DNA of 64,000 bases from Pedobacter sp. ok626. GTDB lineage: Bacteria > Bacteroidota > Bacteroidia > Sphingobacteriales > Sphingobacteriaceae. Under the pieces are notes generated by a model. That model did no database searches and was not told the DNA's origin. It worked only from the letters and a program-made list of their open reading frames with translations. The stretch spans positions 124,001 to 188,000 of the forward strand of contig NZ_FNEX01000006.1 in the NCBI RefSeq assembly GCF_900100435.1. Direction: 5' to 3'. The position numbers were made by a program, and so were the translations under genes. Numbering within the stretch: the first letter of the stretch is position 1; each line of letters opens with the position of its first letter. This document shows positions 1 through 9,200 of this stretch, one piece after another.

Positions 1-604
1 TAAAATCTTCAAGTGTATTGTAACCCGATTTCAGATCATGCACACTTATGGTATAATGGTTCAGGTAATAACGATTGTAGATTACCCAGGCAGCATATTC
101 ACTTTCTTCCAATAAAATACGATAGTCTTCTACAGAAGGCAATGTCCATAAGGGCTGATGGAAAAACTCGCCTATCTCCTCGCCATTATCCAGATCCAAT
201 GCATCTACTGGATCCTGATGGATGTTATCGGTATAGCTGTGAATTATTTCCTGTGCTTTTTCCGATAGATCCTTTACAATCAGTTCGCTCATAAATATCC
301 GGGGATACTCAGGCGATGGAGGAGCATACCAGTAAGCATTTAGCTTTTTTCCTTCAAAATGGTAGTAATCCATCTTTTTGTAACCTTGATGCAAAAAGAT
401 CTTTTCGAAAGAAGCAATGCCCAAATGGCGAACACCCAAAGTTCTGAAGGCAATATGGTCGTTCACAATATCCTGCTGTCCTGCAATCACACCTGAGGTG
501 ATTAAAGCATTGGTAATCATTCTGACTGCGGGAACCTGTTGTTCATAACGCTCAAAGAGTATATTGAGAAAGGTATCCAGGGCTTTTTCTTTATCAAAAT
601 TCAT
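1..604 (-). CDS. DUF1338 family protein (2-oxoadipate dioxygenase/decarboxylase-like), partial
   Basis: The frame runs leftward from an ATG at 604 and leaves the window, so the C-terminus is missing; about 201 residues are visible. The N-terminal region has the DUF1338 pattern: a helix with VRMITNALI followed by NDHIAFRTLG, where the histidine is a metal ligand in the family. Members include HglS, which converts 2-oxoadipate to D-2-hydroxyglutarate in lysine breakdown (family knowledge). The gene starts 7 bp after the stop of a saccharopine dehydrogenase-like gene on the same strand, which supports a lysine role. No strong Shine-Dalgarno is visible. The exact substrate is inferred from family and context. 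Confidence 0.8.
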   Translation of the reverse strand, partial: MNFDKEKALDTFLNILFERYEQQVPAVRMITNALITSGVIAGQQDIVNDHIAFRTLGVRHLGIASFEKIFLHQGYKKMDYYHFEGKKLNAYWYAPPSPEYPRIFMSELIVKDLSEKAQEIIHSYTDNIHQDPVDALDLDNGEEIGEFFHQPLWTLPSVEDYRILLEESEYAAWVIYNRYYLNHYTISVHDLKSGYNTLEDF

Positions 605-611
605 AATTTGT

Positions 612-1673
612 TTATTTAAACAGGCTGCCGGTTTTTGTATTTAGCAAGGCCTCAAGTGAAATTTCTTCCTGTTTAATAAAGCCTTTTGAAGGAAGTGATC
701 CATTGGCTACCATTTCAATTACCGCTACAAGACTTGCTGCCGTAGTCCAGGAAATTGCCCTCCAGCTTTGGCCATCAATATCAATAGGTTTGCATGATTT
801 GTAAAACTCGTTGCGTTTTAATTCACCGTCTTTCCATCCTTCAGAAACGGCATAAATTAACACTACATCTTCTTCTACTACCGGTTTAGCATTTTTAAGT
901 ATGTTTTCCAATTGCGCCTTATCATTTTTCATATGCAACTCATGAATCAGGAAATTCATCAGGTAGCAATGCCCCGGATAACGGATCGTCTTATAATCCA
1001 GTTTATCTACTTTTCCATCATAAGTTTCGCACATGGTACCCAGGCCACCAGATGTATAAAAAGCCTCATAAGCAGCACCTTCTATATTGATGCTTTCCTT
1101 ACCCTGTAAAGAGATAACCTGTTTGCGTTTGCCATCGTGTATAGCTTCCGCGTCGTTGATGTATTCGTTTACTACACCGGTGGCCGACCAGGTAAAAGAA
1201 TAACCCATTTCACCGTTAGGGTATTTCGGTAATGCACCGACTCTCATTTCTATAGACCGGATCTTTTCGAACTCCTTACTGAGGTGTGCACCGATTATTC
1301 CAATAATTCCGGGCGCAAGTCCACATTGTGGTGCCATTACCGATGTAGCCGTTTCACTCAACCCCCTGATATAGGTTGTTGTCTCTACGTCCTCTGTCAG
1401 ATCGAAATAATGACAACCTTGTTGTTGTGCGATAAGGGCAATGGTTTTATTTAAAAAATAGGGTAGGGCCGACACTACTGCGTCGTGCTCGGAAATCAGT
1501 TTAGTCATCAATTCAACATCTGCCACATCACCAGTAATTACGTTAAACGGAAGGGCATATGGGTAATGGGGTTTCGTTTTATCCATTCCGGTTACTTCGA
1601 ACTGTTTGCTGAGCAGTACTCCAACCAGGGTGCCAACCTTACCTAGTCCGAGTGTTAATACGTTTTTAATCAT
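612..1673 (-). CDS. Saccharopine dehydrogenase family protein
   Basis: NAD(P)-binding oxidoreductase of about 353 residues. The Rossmann motif GLGKVG lies directly after the start, and the C-terminal half matches saccharopine reductase-like domains. It probably splits saccharopine to 2-aminoadipate semialdehyde and glutamate during lysine catabolism (inferred from the family and from the 2-oxoadipate enzyme 7 bp downstream). The ATG at 1673 is chosen because it places the Rossmann strand at the N-terminus; an in-frame TTG at 1703 would add ten hydrophilic residues. The promoter must lie in the short divergent region shared with the LysR gene, where an 11-bp inverted repeat is found. Confidence 0.82.
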   Translation of the reverse strand: MIKNVLTLGLGKVGTLVGVLLSKQFEVTGMDKTKPHYPYALPFNVITGDVADVELMTKLISEHDAVVSALPYFLNKTIALIAQQQGCHYFDLTEDVETTTYIRGLSETATSVMAPQCGLAPGIIGIIGAHLSKEFEKIRSIEMRVGALPKYPNGEMGYSFTWSATGVVNEYINDAEAIHDGKRKQVISLQGKESINIEGAAYEAFYTSGGLGTMCETYDGKVDKLDYKTIRYPGHCYLMNFLIHELHMKNDKAQLENILKNAKPVVEEDVVLIYAVSEGWKDGELKRNEFYKSCKPIDIDGQSWRAISWTTAASLVAVIEMVANGSLPSKGFIKQEEISLEALLNTKTGSLFK

Positions 1674-1715
1674 GTTTATATCTGGTTTGTCGTTTTTATT
1701 CAAATATCTCTATAT

Positions 1716-1756
1716 TTATCATTAGTAAACGATATATATTAATTAACTAATGATAA
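1716..1756. promoter_or_regulatory. 11-bp inverted repeat, candidate LysR operator
   Basis: Perfect inverted repeat TTATCATTAGT (1716-1726) and ACTAATGATAA (1746-1756), arm centres 30 bp apart. It lies between the saccharopine dehydrogenase start and the divergent LysR gene, and the right arm covers the LysR start codon at 1750. The position suits autorepression by the LysR protein with activation of the divergent catabolic genes. Binding is inferred. Confidence 0.6.
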
Positions 1757-2646
1757 GTATTGCTAATCAAATAGAGCTGCGCCACCTCCATTATTTCAAG
1801 GTACTGGCTACTGAACTGCACTATCGTAAAGCTTCAGAGCTGTTGTTTATTTCGCAGTCGGCTTTAAGTCAGCAGATCAAACAACTGGAACAGATCCTTA
1901 AAGTTTCCCTCTTAGATCGGAGCAATAAAAAAGTCACTTTAACAGATGCCGGGATTATATTCTATCGGGATGTACAGCAAGTACTGAATAAAGTAGAAAG
2001 TGCGGTTGTCCATTTAAAACTATATAAGGAGGGGAATACCGGTCAAATAGGTATTGGCTTTGTGGCTTCGGCTATGGAATCCATATTGCCCGATTTGCTT
2101 AAGAAGTTCAATAGTGATTGTCCAAATATCAAATTTCAGCTAGATGAATTGAGTAACAGTGAGCAGCTTGTGGCATTGCAAAATGAATCATTAGACCTTG
2201 GTTTTATGCGAAGCAACAATGTACCGGAGGGCTTTGCCAGTAGAAAGGTCTTTACAGAAACTTTTTCTGTTGTACTTCCGGCGCATCATCCCATGGTTTC
2301 GGCGAAATTTAAGCATATGGGCCAATTCAAGGACGAATCTTTTATCCTCTTTCCAAATGAGCAAAGTCAGTTTTATTATCAACAGATCATTAATCTTTGT
2401 GCCGATCAGGGATTTGTTCCAAAAGTAGCACATCGATCTATTCATGCACCTACTATTTTCCGACTGGTAGAAAATGGAATGGGACTTAGCATTATACCTA
2501 CTTCATTGGCTTCAACGGATAACCCCAATATTAAATTTATAGAGCTGAAGGGCATACCTCAGCAAACCGCTTTATATGCGGTTTGGAAAACTGACAGCAG
2601 CAATCCTGCACTGCCTTATTTATTGGAAATGCTTCCAAAAGGATAA
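1750..2646 (+). CDS. LysR family transcriptional regulator
   Basis: 298 residues. The N-terminal winged helix-turn-helix (about residues 8-68) has the typical LRHLHYFKVLA opening and the SQSALSQQIKQLE recognition helix, and is followed by a linker helix and a LysR substrate-binding domain to the C-terminus. The length is normal for the family. The gene is divergent from the saccharopine dehydrogenase and DUF1338 genes with only 76 bp between starts, so it most likely controls that lysine-catabolic pair in response to a pathway intermediate. The inducer cannot be read from sequence. Confidence 0.9.
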   Translation: MISIANQIELRHLHYFKVLATELHYRKASELLFISQSALSQQIKQLEQILKVSLLDRSNKKVTLTDAGIIFYRDVQQVLNKVESAVVHLKLYKEGNTGQIGIGFVASAMESILPDLLKKFNSDCPNIKFQLDELSNSEQLVALQNESLDLGFMRSNNVPEGFASRKVFTETFSVVLPAHHPMVSAKFKHMGQFKDESFILFPNEQSQFYYQQIINLCADQGFVPKVAHRSIHAPTIFRLVENGMGLSIIPTSLASTDNPNIKFIELKGIPQQTALYAVWKTDSSNPALPYLLEMLPKG

Positions 2647-2660
2647 AACCAAGAGGGTTA

Positions 2661-2879
2661 TTAGCCCTGAGATTCCAAAAACCAAGTCTCTGCTTCCTGG
2701 ATTCCTTTAGTAATGGCCTGCTCTTTAGGCATGCCACTTTTCATCATCTCCTTAGCAAGTTCCGTTGCCTTTTCTCGTACCCCAGGTTTAAGCCCGGATA
2801 GGTCGATTTTGAAATTTTCAAAGATTTCTTCCTCGCCTTTATCGGTGCTGTCGGTTATTGATTTGTTTTTTGATCTCAT
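2661..2879 (-). CDS. Small hypothetical protein, 72 residues
   Basis: An ATG-started small acidic and helical protein. The N-terminal third is charged and probably disordered (KNKSITDSTDKGEEE). The C-terminal half (KATELAKEMMKSGMPKEQA onward) reads as two short helices with the xAxxxAxxxxxSGxxxxxAI pattern seen in small uncharacterised stress-associated proteins. It is convergent with the LysR gene (14 bp between stops) and lies 48 bp downstream of the PfpI gene on the same strand, so co-transcription is possible. Function unknown. Confidence 0.6.
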   Translation of the reverse strand: MRSKNKSITDSTDKGEEEIFENFKIDLSGLKPGVREKATELAKEMMKSGMPKEQAITKGIQEAETWFLESQG

Positions 2880-2927
2880 TCTTTAAAGTATATCATAGAC
2901 AACAACTGAAAACACAAATGGTTCGGG

Positions 2928-3485
2928 CTATGTCCCTTGGTGTACCCCCTCGGCGAACTCTTCTACCATCTTGTCATTAAAGGCAGGAAGATCAACTGGG
3001 CTTCGGCTGGTAACCAGCCCCTGGTCAACTACAACTTCTTGGTCATACCACTTTGCTCCGGCATTGAGCAGGTCAATTTTTATGGTTTTTGTCGAAGTCA
3101 GTTTCCTGCCTTCTACTACTTCAGCTGTGATCAAAACCTGTGGCCCGTGACAGATTGCGGCTACTGGTTTTCCTGCCTCAAAGAATGCTTTCACAAAGGC
3201 AATGGCATCATCATTCTTTCTCAATGCATCCGGATTCAAAACCCCACCTGGGATGACTAAGCCCTGATAATCTTCGGCATCGGCTTCGCTGATGGTCTTA
3301 TCCACATCAACTTCTATGGTCCACTGATGATCACCCTTCATGGCCTGTATCTTTCCTGCTTTAGAGGAAATGATATGAACAGTTGCACCTTCCTCTTTTA
3401 ACCTTTGCACCGGGCTTGTCAATTCTGTTTCTTCAAAACCGCTTTCTGATAAAACCGCAATGGTTCGATTGCTTAATTGTCCCAT
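2928..3485 (-). CDS. DJ-1/PfpI family protein (type 1 glutamine amidotransferase-like)
   Basis: 185 residues from the ATG at 3485; an upstream in-frame TTG at 3506 would add seven residues and is less likely. The nucleophile elbow AAICHGP carries Cys112 and His113, and the acidic pair Glu18-Glu19 in GFEETEL supplies the usual acid partner. This is the PfpI/YhbO subgroup, linked in other bacteria to protein or nucleotide deglycation and general stress survival (the activity is debated). It is apparently monocistronic or followed by the 72-residue gene. Confidence 0.88.
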   Translation of the reverse strand: MGQLSNRTIAVLSESGFEETELTSPVQRLKEEGATVHIISSKAGKIQAMKGDHQWTIEVDVDKTISEADAEDYQGLVIPGGVLNPDALRKNDDAIAFVKAFFEAGKPVAAICHGPQVLITAEVVEGRKLTSTKTIKIDLLNAGAKWYDQEVVVDQGLVTSRSPVDLPAFNDKMVEEFAEGVHQGT

Positions 3486-3824
3486 GATTACTGTTTTAAT
3501 GTTCAACTTTAGTTCTCTGTATACTATACAATGGCCAATACAGAATGTTTTAGCTATTGTGATTCTTTACATTAGGGAAAGAAGATTTAAAAACCGGGCC
3601 GTTTTGTACTTTATAAGAATGATTTCAAACCAGTAAAATATTTGCTAATGTCTTTAGATAATGTTTTTTAATGCTAGTTAAACAGCTAATGTAATTAGTT
3701 TTTGTTTGTTCTTGCTAAAAATATTAGTCTAAATTTGCATTTAACTATGCCTGTTTATCCGTTTAGGGATACGGACTCTTATTTGATCTTGAGTAGGATT
3801 GAGTTGATTAATTGATTAAGATAT
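3486..3824. other. Intergenic region, 339 bp
   Basis: Divergent spacer between the PfpI gene and the 147-residue gene. It is AT-rich and contains the promoter at 3705-3737. No further gene, repeat or RNA is evident. Confidence 0.6.
3705..3737 (+). promoter_or_regulatory. Bacteroidota-type promoter for the 3825 gene
   Basis: TTTG at 3705-3708 and TAAATTTG at 3730-3737 match the Bacteroidota -33 and -7 elements (TTTG and TAnnTTTG) with a 21-bp spacer. Transcription would start near 3741 and leave an 85-nt leader before the ATG at 3825. Confidence 0.6.
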
Positions 3825-4268
3825 ATGATTGAACTTACGTATTTTGTTGAAGGATCGTCTGAACCTGAGGTTTACCAGGTGATCCAATTTAATCCTGGAG
3901 AGCCCTGGCAGCTGGTCAATGGAGACGAGGTAATCGGTACCCTGGATAATGAATATGGACTGTGGAACCTGAGAAGCTGGGTGGCGGTTCCTGATGGTTT
4001 GGCTACTGGTATAGGGCGGCTGATTGAGAATCAGCATTTCAATAAGTTACCTGCACTCATTTCTAGGCGATGGTCGGCTTATATTCAGCAGGTGGTGATG
4101 ATCAGTGATGCGGAGTACCTGGTAATTTGTGTCGAAGGGATTGATCTTGAAAGGTTTGAAAAGGTGTTTAGCGGTTCAATAGCTGAGCTAGTGAAGGACG
4201 AGTGGAAGATTCGCTTTAGAGTGTATGATGCCCTGATGGGTAATGATTTTGAGGTTTTGGTGAATTAG
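3825..4268 (+). CDS. Hypothetical protein, 147 residues
   Basis: No family recognised. The protein is soluble with no signal peptide, rich in aromatic residues, and reads as alternating beta-strands in the first half (TYFVEG, VYQVIQF, EVIGTL) with an amphipathic helix near residues 60-75. It lies 8 bp upstream of the AlkB-like gene on the same strand and shares its promoter, so it may be an accessory of DNA repair; that link rests only on the spacing. The ATG at 3825 is the only sensible start. Confidence 0.65.
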   Translation: MIELTYFVEGSSEPEVYQVIQFNPGEPWQLVNGDEVIGTLDNEYGLWNLRSWVAVPDGLATGIGRLIENQHFNKLPALISRRWSAYIQQVVMISDAEYLVICVEGIDLERFEKVFSGSIAELVKDEWKIRFRVYDALMGNDFEVLVN

Positions 4269-4276
4269 GTTTTGTT

Positions 4277-4885
4277 ATGGAACAGTTGAGTTTTTTTGAG
4301 GAGTCGGGACAAAGTCCGGGACTGCCGCTAGAGCTTCTCGAATATCATCCGGAAGTTTTTGATGTCTGGCAGAGCCAGCAGCTTTTGAAGTTGTTTATCT
4401 CGGAAACGCCCTGGAAGCAAAAGGTTGTGAGTATGTATGATAAGCAGATAGTGACGCCAAGATTAACGGCTTGGTACGCCGAGGAGCAGACCTATGATTA
4501 TACTTCCTTGCGCAGGTCTGATCCACTAGTTTGGACGCCGGAGTTGCTGATGATCAAGACTAAAGTAGAAGCGATTGCCCATATCAGGTTTAATAGTGTG
4601 TTGCTGAATTATTATCGTGACGGGAATGATTCGGTAGCATGGCACAGTGACAATGAGAAGGCTTTGGGTACCCACCCGGTGATTGGTTCAGTGAGCTTTG
4701 GGCAGGTGCGTAGCTTTGATATCCGAAATAAAAAGAACCATAGTGAGCGATATTCGATCCGGCTGGAAAGTGGTGCACTTATGATCATGAAGGGGGATTT
4801 ACAACAAAACTGGGAGCATAGGATTGCTAAATCCGTAAGGCCGATGAAGCCCAGGGTGAATTTAACTTTTAGGGTGGTGATTTAA
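4277..4885 (+). CDS. AlkB-like 2-oxoglutarate/Fe(II)-dependent dioxygenase
   Basis: 202 residues, a typical length for the ALKBH2/3-like bacterial proteins. The iron ligands are visible as WHSDNE (His123, Asp125) and EHRIAKS (His181), and the 2-oxoglutarate-binding arginines as RVNLTFR (Arg193, Arg199). NYYRDGNDSVAWHSD is the classic family block. It should oxidatively remove alkyl groups from damaged DNA or RNA bases in the cytoplasm. It is probably co-transcribed with the 147-residue gene. The TAA stop at 4883-4885 is followed in the same frame by a truncated metallo-beta-lactamase-fold fragment. Confidence 0.9.
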   Translation: MEQLSFFEESGQSPGLPLELLEYHPEVFDVWQSQQLLKLFISETPWKQKVVSMYDKQIVTPRLTAWYAEEQTYDYTSLRRSDPLVWTPELLMIKTKVEAIAHIRFNSVLLNYYRDGNDSVAWHSDNEKALGTHPVIGSVSFGQVRSFDIRNKKNHSERYSIRLESGALMIMKGDLQQNWEHRIAKSVRPMKPRVNLTFRVVI

Positions 4886-5206
4886 AGGAAGGCTAAACAT
4901 TCTGAAAGAGCCTTGCCACACGGTATCCGGATAAAGCTTGAAGATAAAATCATTGCGTATTCTGGCGATACTTCCTGGACCGATACGCTGCTACCTCTAA
5001 GCGCTGGGGCTGATCTATTTATTTGTGAGTGTAATTTTTTCAGCACACAGGTCAAAGGGCATATGAATTATCTGGAGCTGGAGAAACGCCTGTCGGAGTT
5101 CTCCTTTAACCGCATATTGCTGACGCATTTTGATCAGGAAATGCTGGACAGGCTTGATCAGCTGAAGCTGGACTACCTGAGCGATGGTATGGAGCTAATG
5201 GTTTAA
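4886..5206 (+). pseudogene. 5'-truncated MBL-fold metallohydrolase remnant
   Basis: The frame stays open from the base after the AlkB stop to the TAA at 5206. From about 4895 it matches the C-terminal part of ribonuclease Z-like MBL hydrolases: LPHGIRIK, IIAYSGDTSW, ADLFICECNF, KGHMNYLE and ILLTHFDQEM. The SGDT aspartate and the late histidines are present, but the N-terminal half with the HxHxDH zinc site is absent. A TTG at 4913 could start a 97-residue product, but it could not form a complete metal site. It is in the same frame as the AlkB gene, separated only by one TAA. Best read as a deletion remnant. Confidence 0.72.
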
Positions 5207-5277
5207 GTATTACTTTGCCTGCTCATGGACATAGATGGCATCCCGGATGGAATTAAGCTTTACTACGATACTTAGAA

Positions 5278-5314
5278 GGCTAATTCCCGAGCAGCAACGA
5301 CCCGGGAATTAGCC
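5278..5314. other. 12-bp perfect inverted repeat (stem-loop)
   Basis: Arms GGCTAATTCCCG (5278-5289) and CGGGAATTAGCC (5303-5314) with a 13-nt loop, between the MBL remnant and the convergent 51-codon gene. There is no U-tract on either side, so a classical intrinsic terminator is uncertain. It could still end or protect both transcripts. Confidence 0.5.
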
Positions 5315-5340
5315 ATTAAATGGATTTGCATTTGAAAAGC

Positions 5341-5496
5341 TTACTTGAAAAGCATATGCGGTCTGCTGAGCGCATTTTGCTGTTTTGGCTTTTCCTGTTC
5401 TTCCGCCGTTTTTTGAGCGGGTTGTCCGGCTGAATTTGAAATCCTGGCCGCTCTGTCCGGATCACTGTTTTGGGGCTTTTTTCCTTTCTTTTCCAT
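5341..5496 (-). CDS. Small hydrophilic protein, 51 residues
   Basis: ATG at 5496 and TAA at 5341-5343. The product is lysine-, glutamine- and proline-rich with no predicted fold (it begins MEKKGKKPQNSDPDRAAR and ends SRPHMLFK). Coding-like composition and a start codon close to the head of an otherwise empty 440-bp gap favour a real small gene, but there is no homology that I recognise. Function unknown. Confidence 0.4.
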   Translation of the reverse strand: MEKKGKKPQNSDPDRAARISNSAGQPAQKTAEEQEKPKQQNALSRPHMLFK

Positions 5497-5597
5497 GGGA
5501 TGATCAGTTAAGTTAAAATAGAATGCCTTAGAAATAAATAAACAATCCAGGGACAGCTTTGTTTAGCGCTCGCATTCCAGTGACCATGCTCCGGTAT

Positions 5598-5620
5598 GGA
5601 TCAACATTAAAGTTTGATCC
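5598..5620. other. Short hairpin downstream of the DUF1810 gene
   Basis: 7-bp arms GGATCAA (5598-5604) and TTGATCC (5614-5620) with a 9-nt loop, 30 bp beyond the stop of the leftward DUF1810 gene. No T-run follows. Weak terminator candidate. Confidence 0.3.
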
Positions 5621-5650
5621 ACGGGCGATATGGCGATTGATTTTCCTGTT

Positions 5651-6085
5651 TTAGTTTTGGCTTTGAAGGTTCAGAATCTTTAGAGTGATGTGGTCTTTCA
5701 GGCCATTGAAGAATTTTTTAAGGACGAGTTCGAAAACAGGGTCTGCGCTGGGTACCTGGGAAAATAAAGTCATGCAGGATTTTAGTTTGAGATCGTCGGG
5801 ACTTCCGAATATTTTATGGGCATCGCTGGTTTCCAAGCCAAGTAGGACATGGCTCAGTAGGATCAATCTTGGGCCGAGCATGCGGTGCTCGAGGTATTCG
5901 GCTGCTTCATCCAGGTCCTGGATGGCGTAGCGCTTAGAGATCTCGGTATAGCCGAGCCCCTGGATCTGCGGGAAGATGTACCACATCCAGTGGCTTTGTT
6001 TTTTTCCGGCCTTTAGTTCATTCAATGCAGTCTGATACACTGATTTTTGTGCGGCGATGAATCTTTCCAGGTTATGACTTTTCAT
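5651..6085 (-). CDS. DUF1810 family protein
   Basis: 144 residues, the usual length of the family, with the diagnostic N-terminal block (NLERFIAAQ, SHWMWYIFPQI, GLGYTEISKRYAI) and the later SDAHKIFGSPDDLKLKSCMT region. DUF1810 proteins are small cytoplasmic helical proteins of unknown biochemical function. The ATG at 6085 fits the family start. It lies 125 bp downstream of the large adhesin gene on the same strand and probably has its own promoter. Confidence 0.9.
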   Translation of the reverse strand: MKSHNLERFIAAQKSVYQTALNELKAGKKQSHWMWYIFPQIQGLGYTEISKRYAIQDLDEAAEYLEHRMLGPRLILLSHVLLGLETSDAHKIFGSPDDLKLKSCMTLFSQVPSADPVFELVLKKFFNGLKDHITLKILNLQSQN

Positions 6086-6210
6086 GGTTGCTGGTGTTTA
6101 GGATTCGAAAATTCTATTTGCTTTACTTCTTGCATTACATTCTATAAGTATTGAATTTAATTAAAATTAGGCAAATGATTTAAGAGTAGTGCTAAACCAG
6201 GAGCTGTTTA

Positions 6211-9200
6211 TTATTGTGATCTGATTAACGTGATGTATCCTTTTTGACTCAGTTTGGTGCTGCCGAAATCAATGATGTAATAATACGTGTTTTCGCCCAG
6301 GGGCTGCCCATTTTCAGTACCATCCCAGCTGTTGTCATAGCCCCGTTTACTGTATACAAGCCTGCCGGCTCTGTCAAATATTTTAACCTCATTGTTCGGG
6401 TACATATCGATGTTGTTAACTACCCATACATCATTGTAACTATCGCCATTGGGTGTTAAGATATTGTTGGCCTGTACTGCTTGAAAATCATCTTTGACCT
6501 CAATGGTTATGCTGCTAGTTTGGCTGCAACCATTGGCATTAACGGCAGTAACCGTATATGTAGTTGTTTTGTCTGGTCGGATGTTTAATGCCGGAGTGTT
6601 CTGACCAGTGGTGGTACCACTTGTTGATGTCCAACTGTAATTGACGCCTCCGCTTGCCGTAAGTACTACGGTTTCACCCTTGCTGATGCTGGTTCCCCTG
6701 TTACTATTGATTGCTACGACAGGGAGCGCATTAATGATCAATGTACCATTTATATAATTGAAACTGTAATTTCCAGATACCGCTCCGCTTGGAATCAGTG
6801 TGTAATTACCAGCTGCTGAACTGCTGCTAGCTGTAGTGTTAACCGTAGCTTTAGTATGGAGACTGCTCTCATTATCGTTGTACTTGAAACCGATGTATGT
6901 AATGGTAAATACCGGCAATCTATCACCCTGACACATCTGTGTATTGCTTGCTGTTGTGGTCAGTATGGCCTTGGTTACCGCGAAATTTGCGCCAGTATAA
7001 CTGATATTGTAATTACCTCCTGCAGCTAAAGTTCCTATTCCAATGGCATAATCACCTGCATTTTCGCCTGCTGCTCTGCTTAACGAGCCGGTAAATGTAT
7101 TGCCCGTGATTAAGTTGGGCGTAAACGTATAGGTTAATGCAGGATCAGCAGCGCCATAGATTTTACTTTGTCCAACAGCAGTAACGGTTACATCTGCTTT
7201 GATAATGGTTAAACTACCATCGTAATAAGTAATGGCGTAATTGCCGGAAGTGTAACCTGTAGGACTGATGAAGTAACTGCCTACATCTTTCGCGCCCTGG
7301 GCAGTACCTGTATAGGTTAAGGTACCCTGTAAGCTGCTCTCATTTTCTCCTGTAATGAAGCCAGTATAAGTTACCCCTGCACCTCCGCTATAGACAAGGC
7401 CGTCATAGGTTTTATTGGCGTTACGGGCCGTAATGGTCAGTGCCTTTTTCTGTACATTAATGCTAAAGCTAACCGAAGTGGCCGCGGTATGGTTAATGTC
7501 TCCGGGCTGACTTGCCGTTATAGTTGCTGTACCAGCTGTAAGAATTTGTACAGATCCGTTTGCAGCTACAGTTGCTACCGCAGGGTTGCTGCTACTGTAA
7601 ATAACAGTAAGCCCAGAGCTGGCGATTGCCGATCCGTTGATGCTGCCCTGGCCATAGATAAGCTGCTGCGTAGCACCGGATACCTGGGCATTAAAAGTGA
7701 TCACATTGGCCCCTGATGGTATAATGCTGAGTGTCCCGTTCTTGTAGTCAAAATCGTAATTGTCGGAAATCAGGCCAGCCGGAACAATGGTGTAGGCCCC
7801 GGTATTGACAGCTCCCTGCGAAGTTCCGCTATAAGTAAGGGTTCCGTTTAACACTAAAGGACTATCACCATTCACAAATCCTTCGTAGTTCAGTCCGTTT
7901 CCACCTGCATAAGGAATGCCATCGTAGGTTTTACTGAAATCATTGGCTGTTACCGTAAGCACCTTTTTGGCTACCTGTACCTGGAAGGTAATAGGCGTTG
8001 CAGGTCCGTAATTGGTATCGCCAAGCTGATTTACTGTGATAATCGCTGTACCTGGTGCCAGTAAAGTAACCTGTCCGGCTGCATTTACGGTAGCAACGCT
8101 TGTGTTGTTGCTCAGATAATTTGCGGCTAGGCCCGAGCTGGCAATAGCAGAAGCATTGATATTTGCATCGCCATATGTTTTTATAAGGGTACTGCCTGAA
8201 GTTTGGGCATTAAAAGTAAGCGTATTTACATTATTTAAAGAAACGGTAAGCTGCCCGTTTACATAGGTTATGGCATAGTTTGCTGAGCTGAGTCCGGCAG
8301 GAATAATGCTATATGTTCCGGTATTCAGTGCATTTTGGGCAGTTCCGCCATAAGTCAATGTTCCCGAAAGCTGGACCGCGCTTTCGCCTAGCGCAAAGGC
8401 ACTATAGCTTACACCATTACCCCCGGTGTAAGCAAAGCCGTCATATACCTTACTGGCATTGTTGGCCGTAATGGTTAAGGGCATAGGTATAATTATGGCA
8501 GTGGTACTGGAAAGGTCCAATACATTGGCAATGCTGTAATTACCAGCTTGGGCACCGCTCAGCAATACATTGGCAATGGGCAGGGTAATGGTTTTTCCGG
8601 TACCGGCATCACGACTGTCGTATTGCGCTGCCCCAGAACCTAAACTCAATAGTACCTCATCACTGCCAATAATGGCTCCTGCAATAAATTCCAGATTTGA
8701 AGCCTGGAAAGTTCCGGCTGTACTCGCATCATATACTTTGCTGAATACAGCTCCTGCTTTAATGTTAACAGTTACCGGTTTTTTGTTTATAGTAAGGCTA
8801 AACACTACATCCGTTGCAGGATCAAAACCGTTATCCCCGGCCTGGCTCGCAGTAATGTTTACCGTACCAGCTTTTTTGATGCTCAGTTTCCACTTGTTGC
8901 CATCTGCGGCATCCTGAAAAGCCTCTGCTATGGCATTATCGGCCGAGGTATAGCTGACCTCAAGGTTGGAACTTGCTGTAGCACCTGGTAGAAAAGGTGC
9001 ATCTCCATAAGTTTTGGTGATATTGACAGCGGTAATGGTTTGAGGCTGGCTTTGTAGCTCGTAGGCTCCTATATCTATAGTGCCGCCTGTTAAACGAGGA
9101 TTTCCTGCCAGGTCCTTGTCCAGACCTAAACTGTTGTTCCCCACATCGCCATCGGCTGCTTCGTATAGTGCATTACTTCCTAAATTGATGGCAGGACTTC

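Noticed and set aside
13..294. 93-codon + strand frame at the left edge.
   Set aside because: It is antisense to the DUF1338 gene, which has clear family motifs.
2661..3485. Toxin-antitoxin pair formed by the 72-residue protein and the PfpI gene.
   Set aside because: PfpI is a well-known stand-alone stress protein and the small protein has no antitoxin features.
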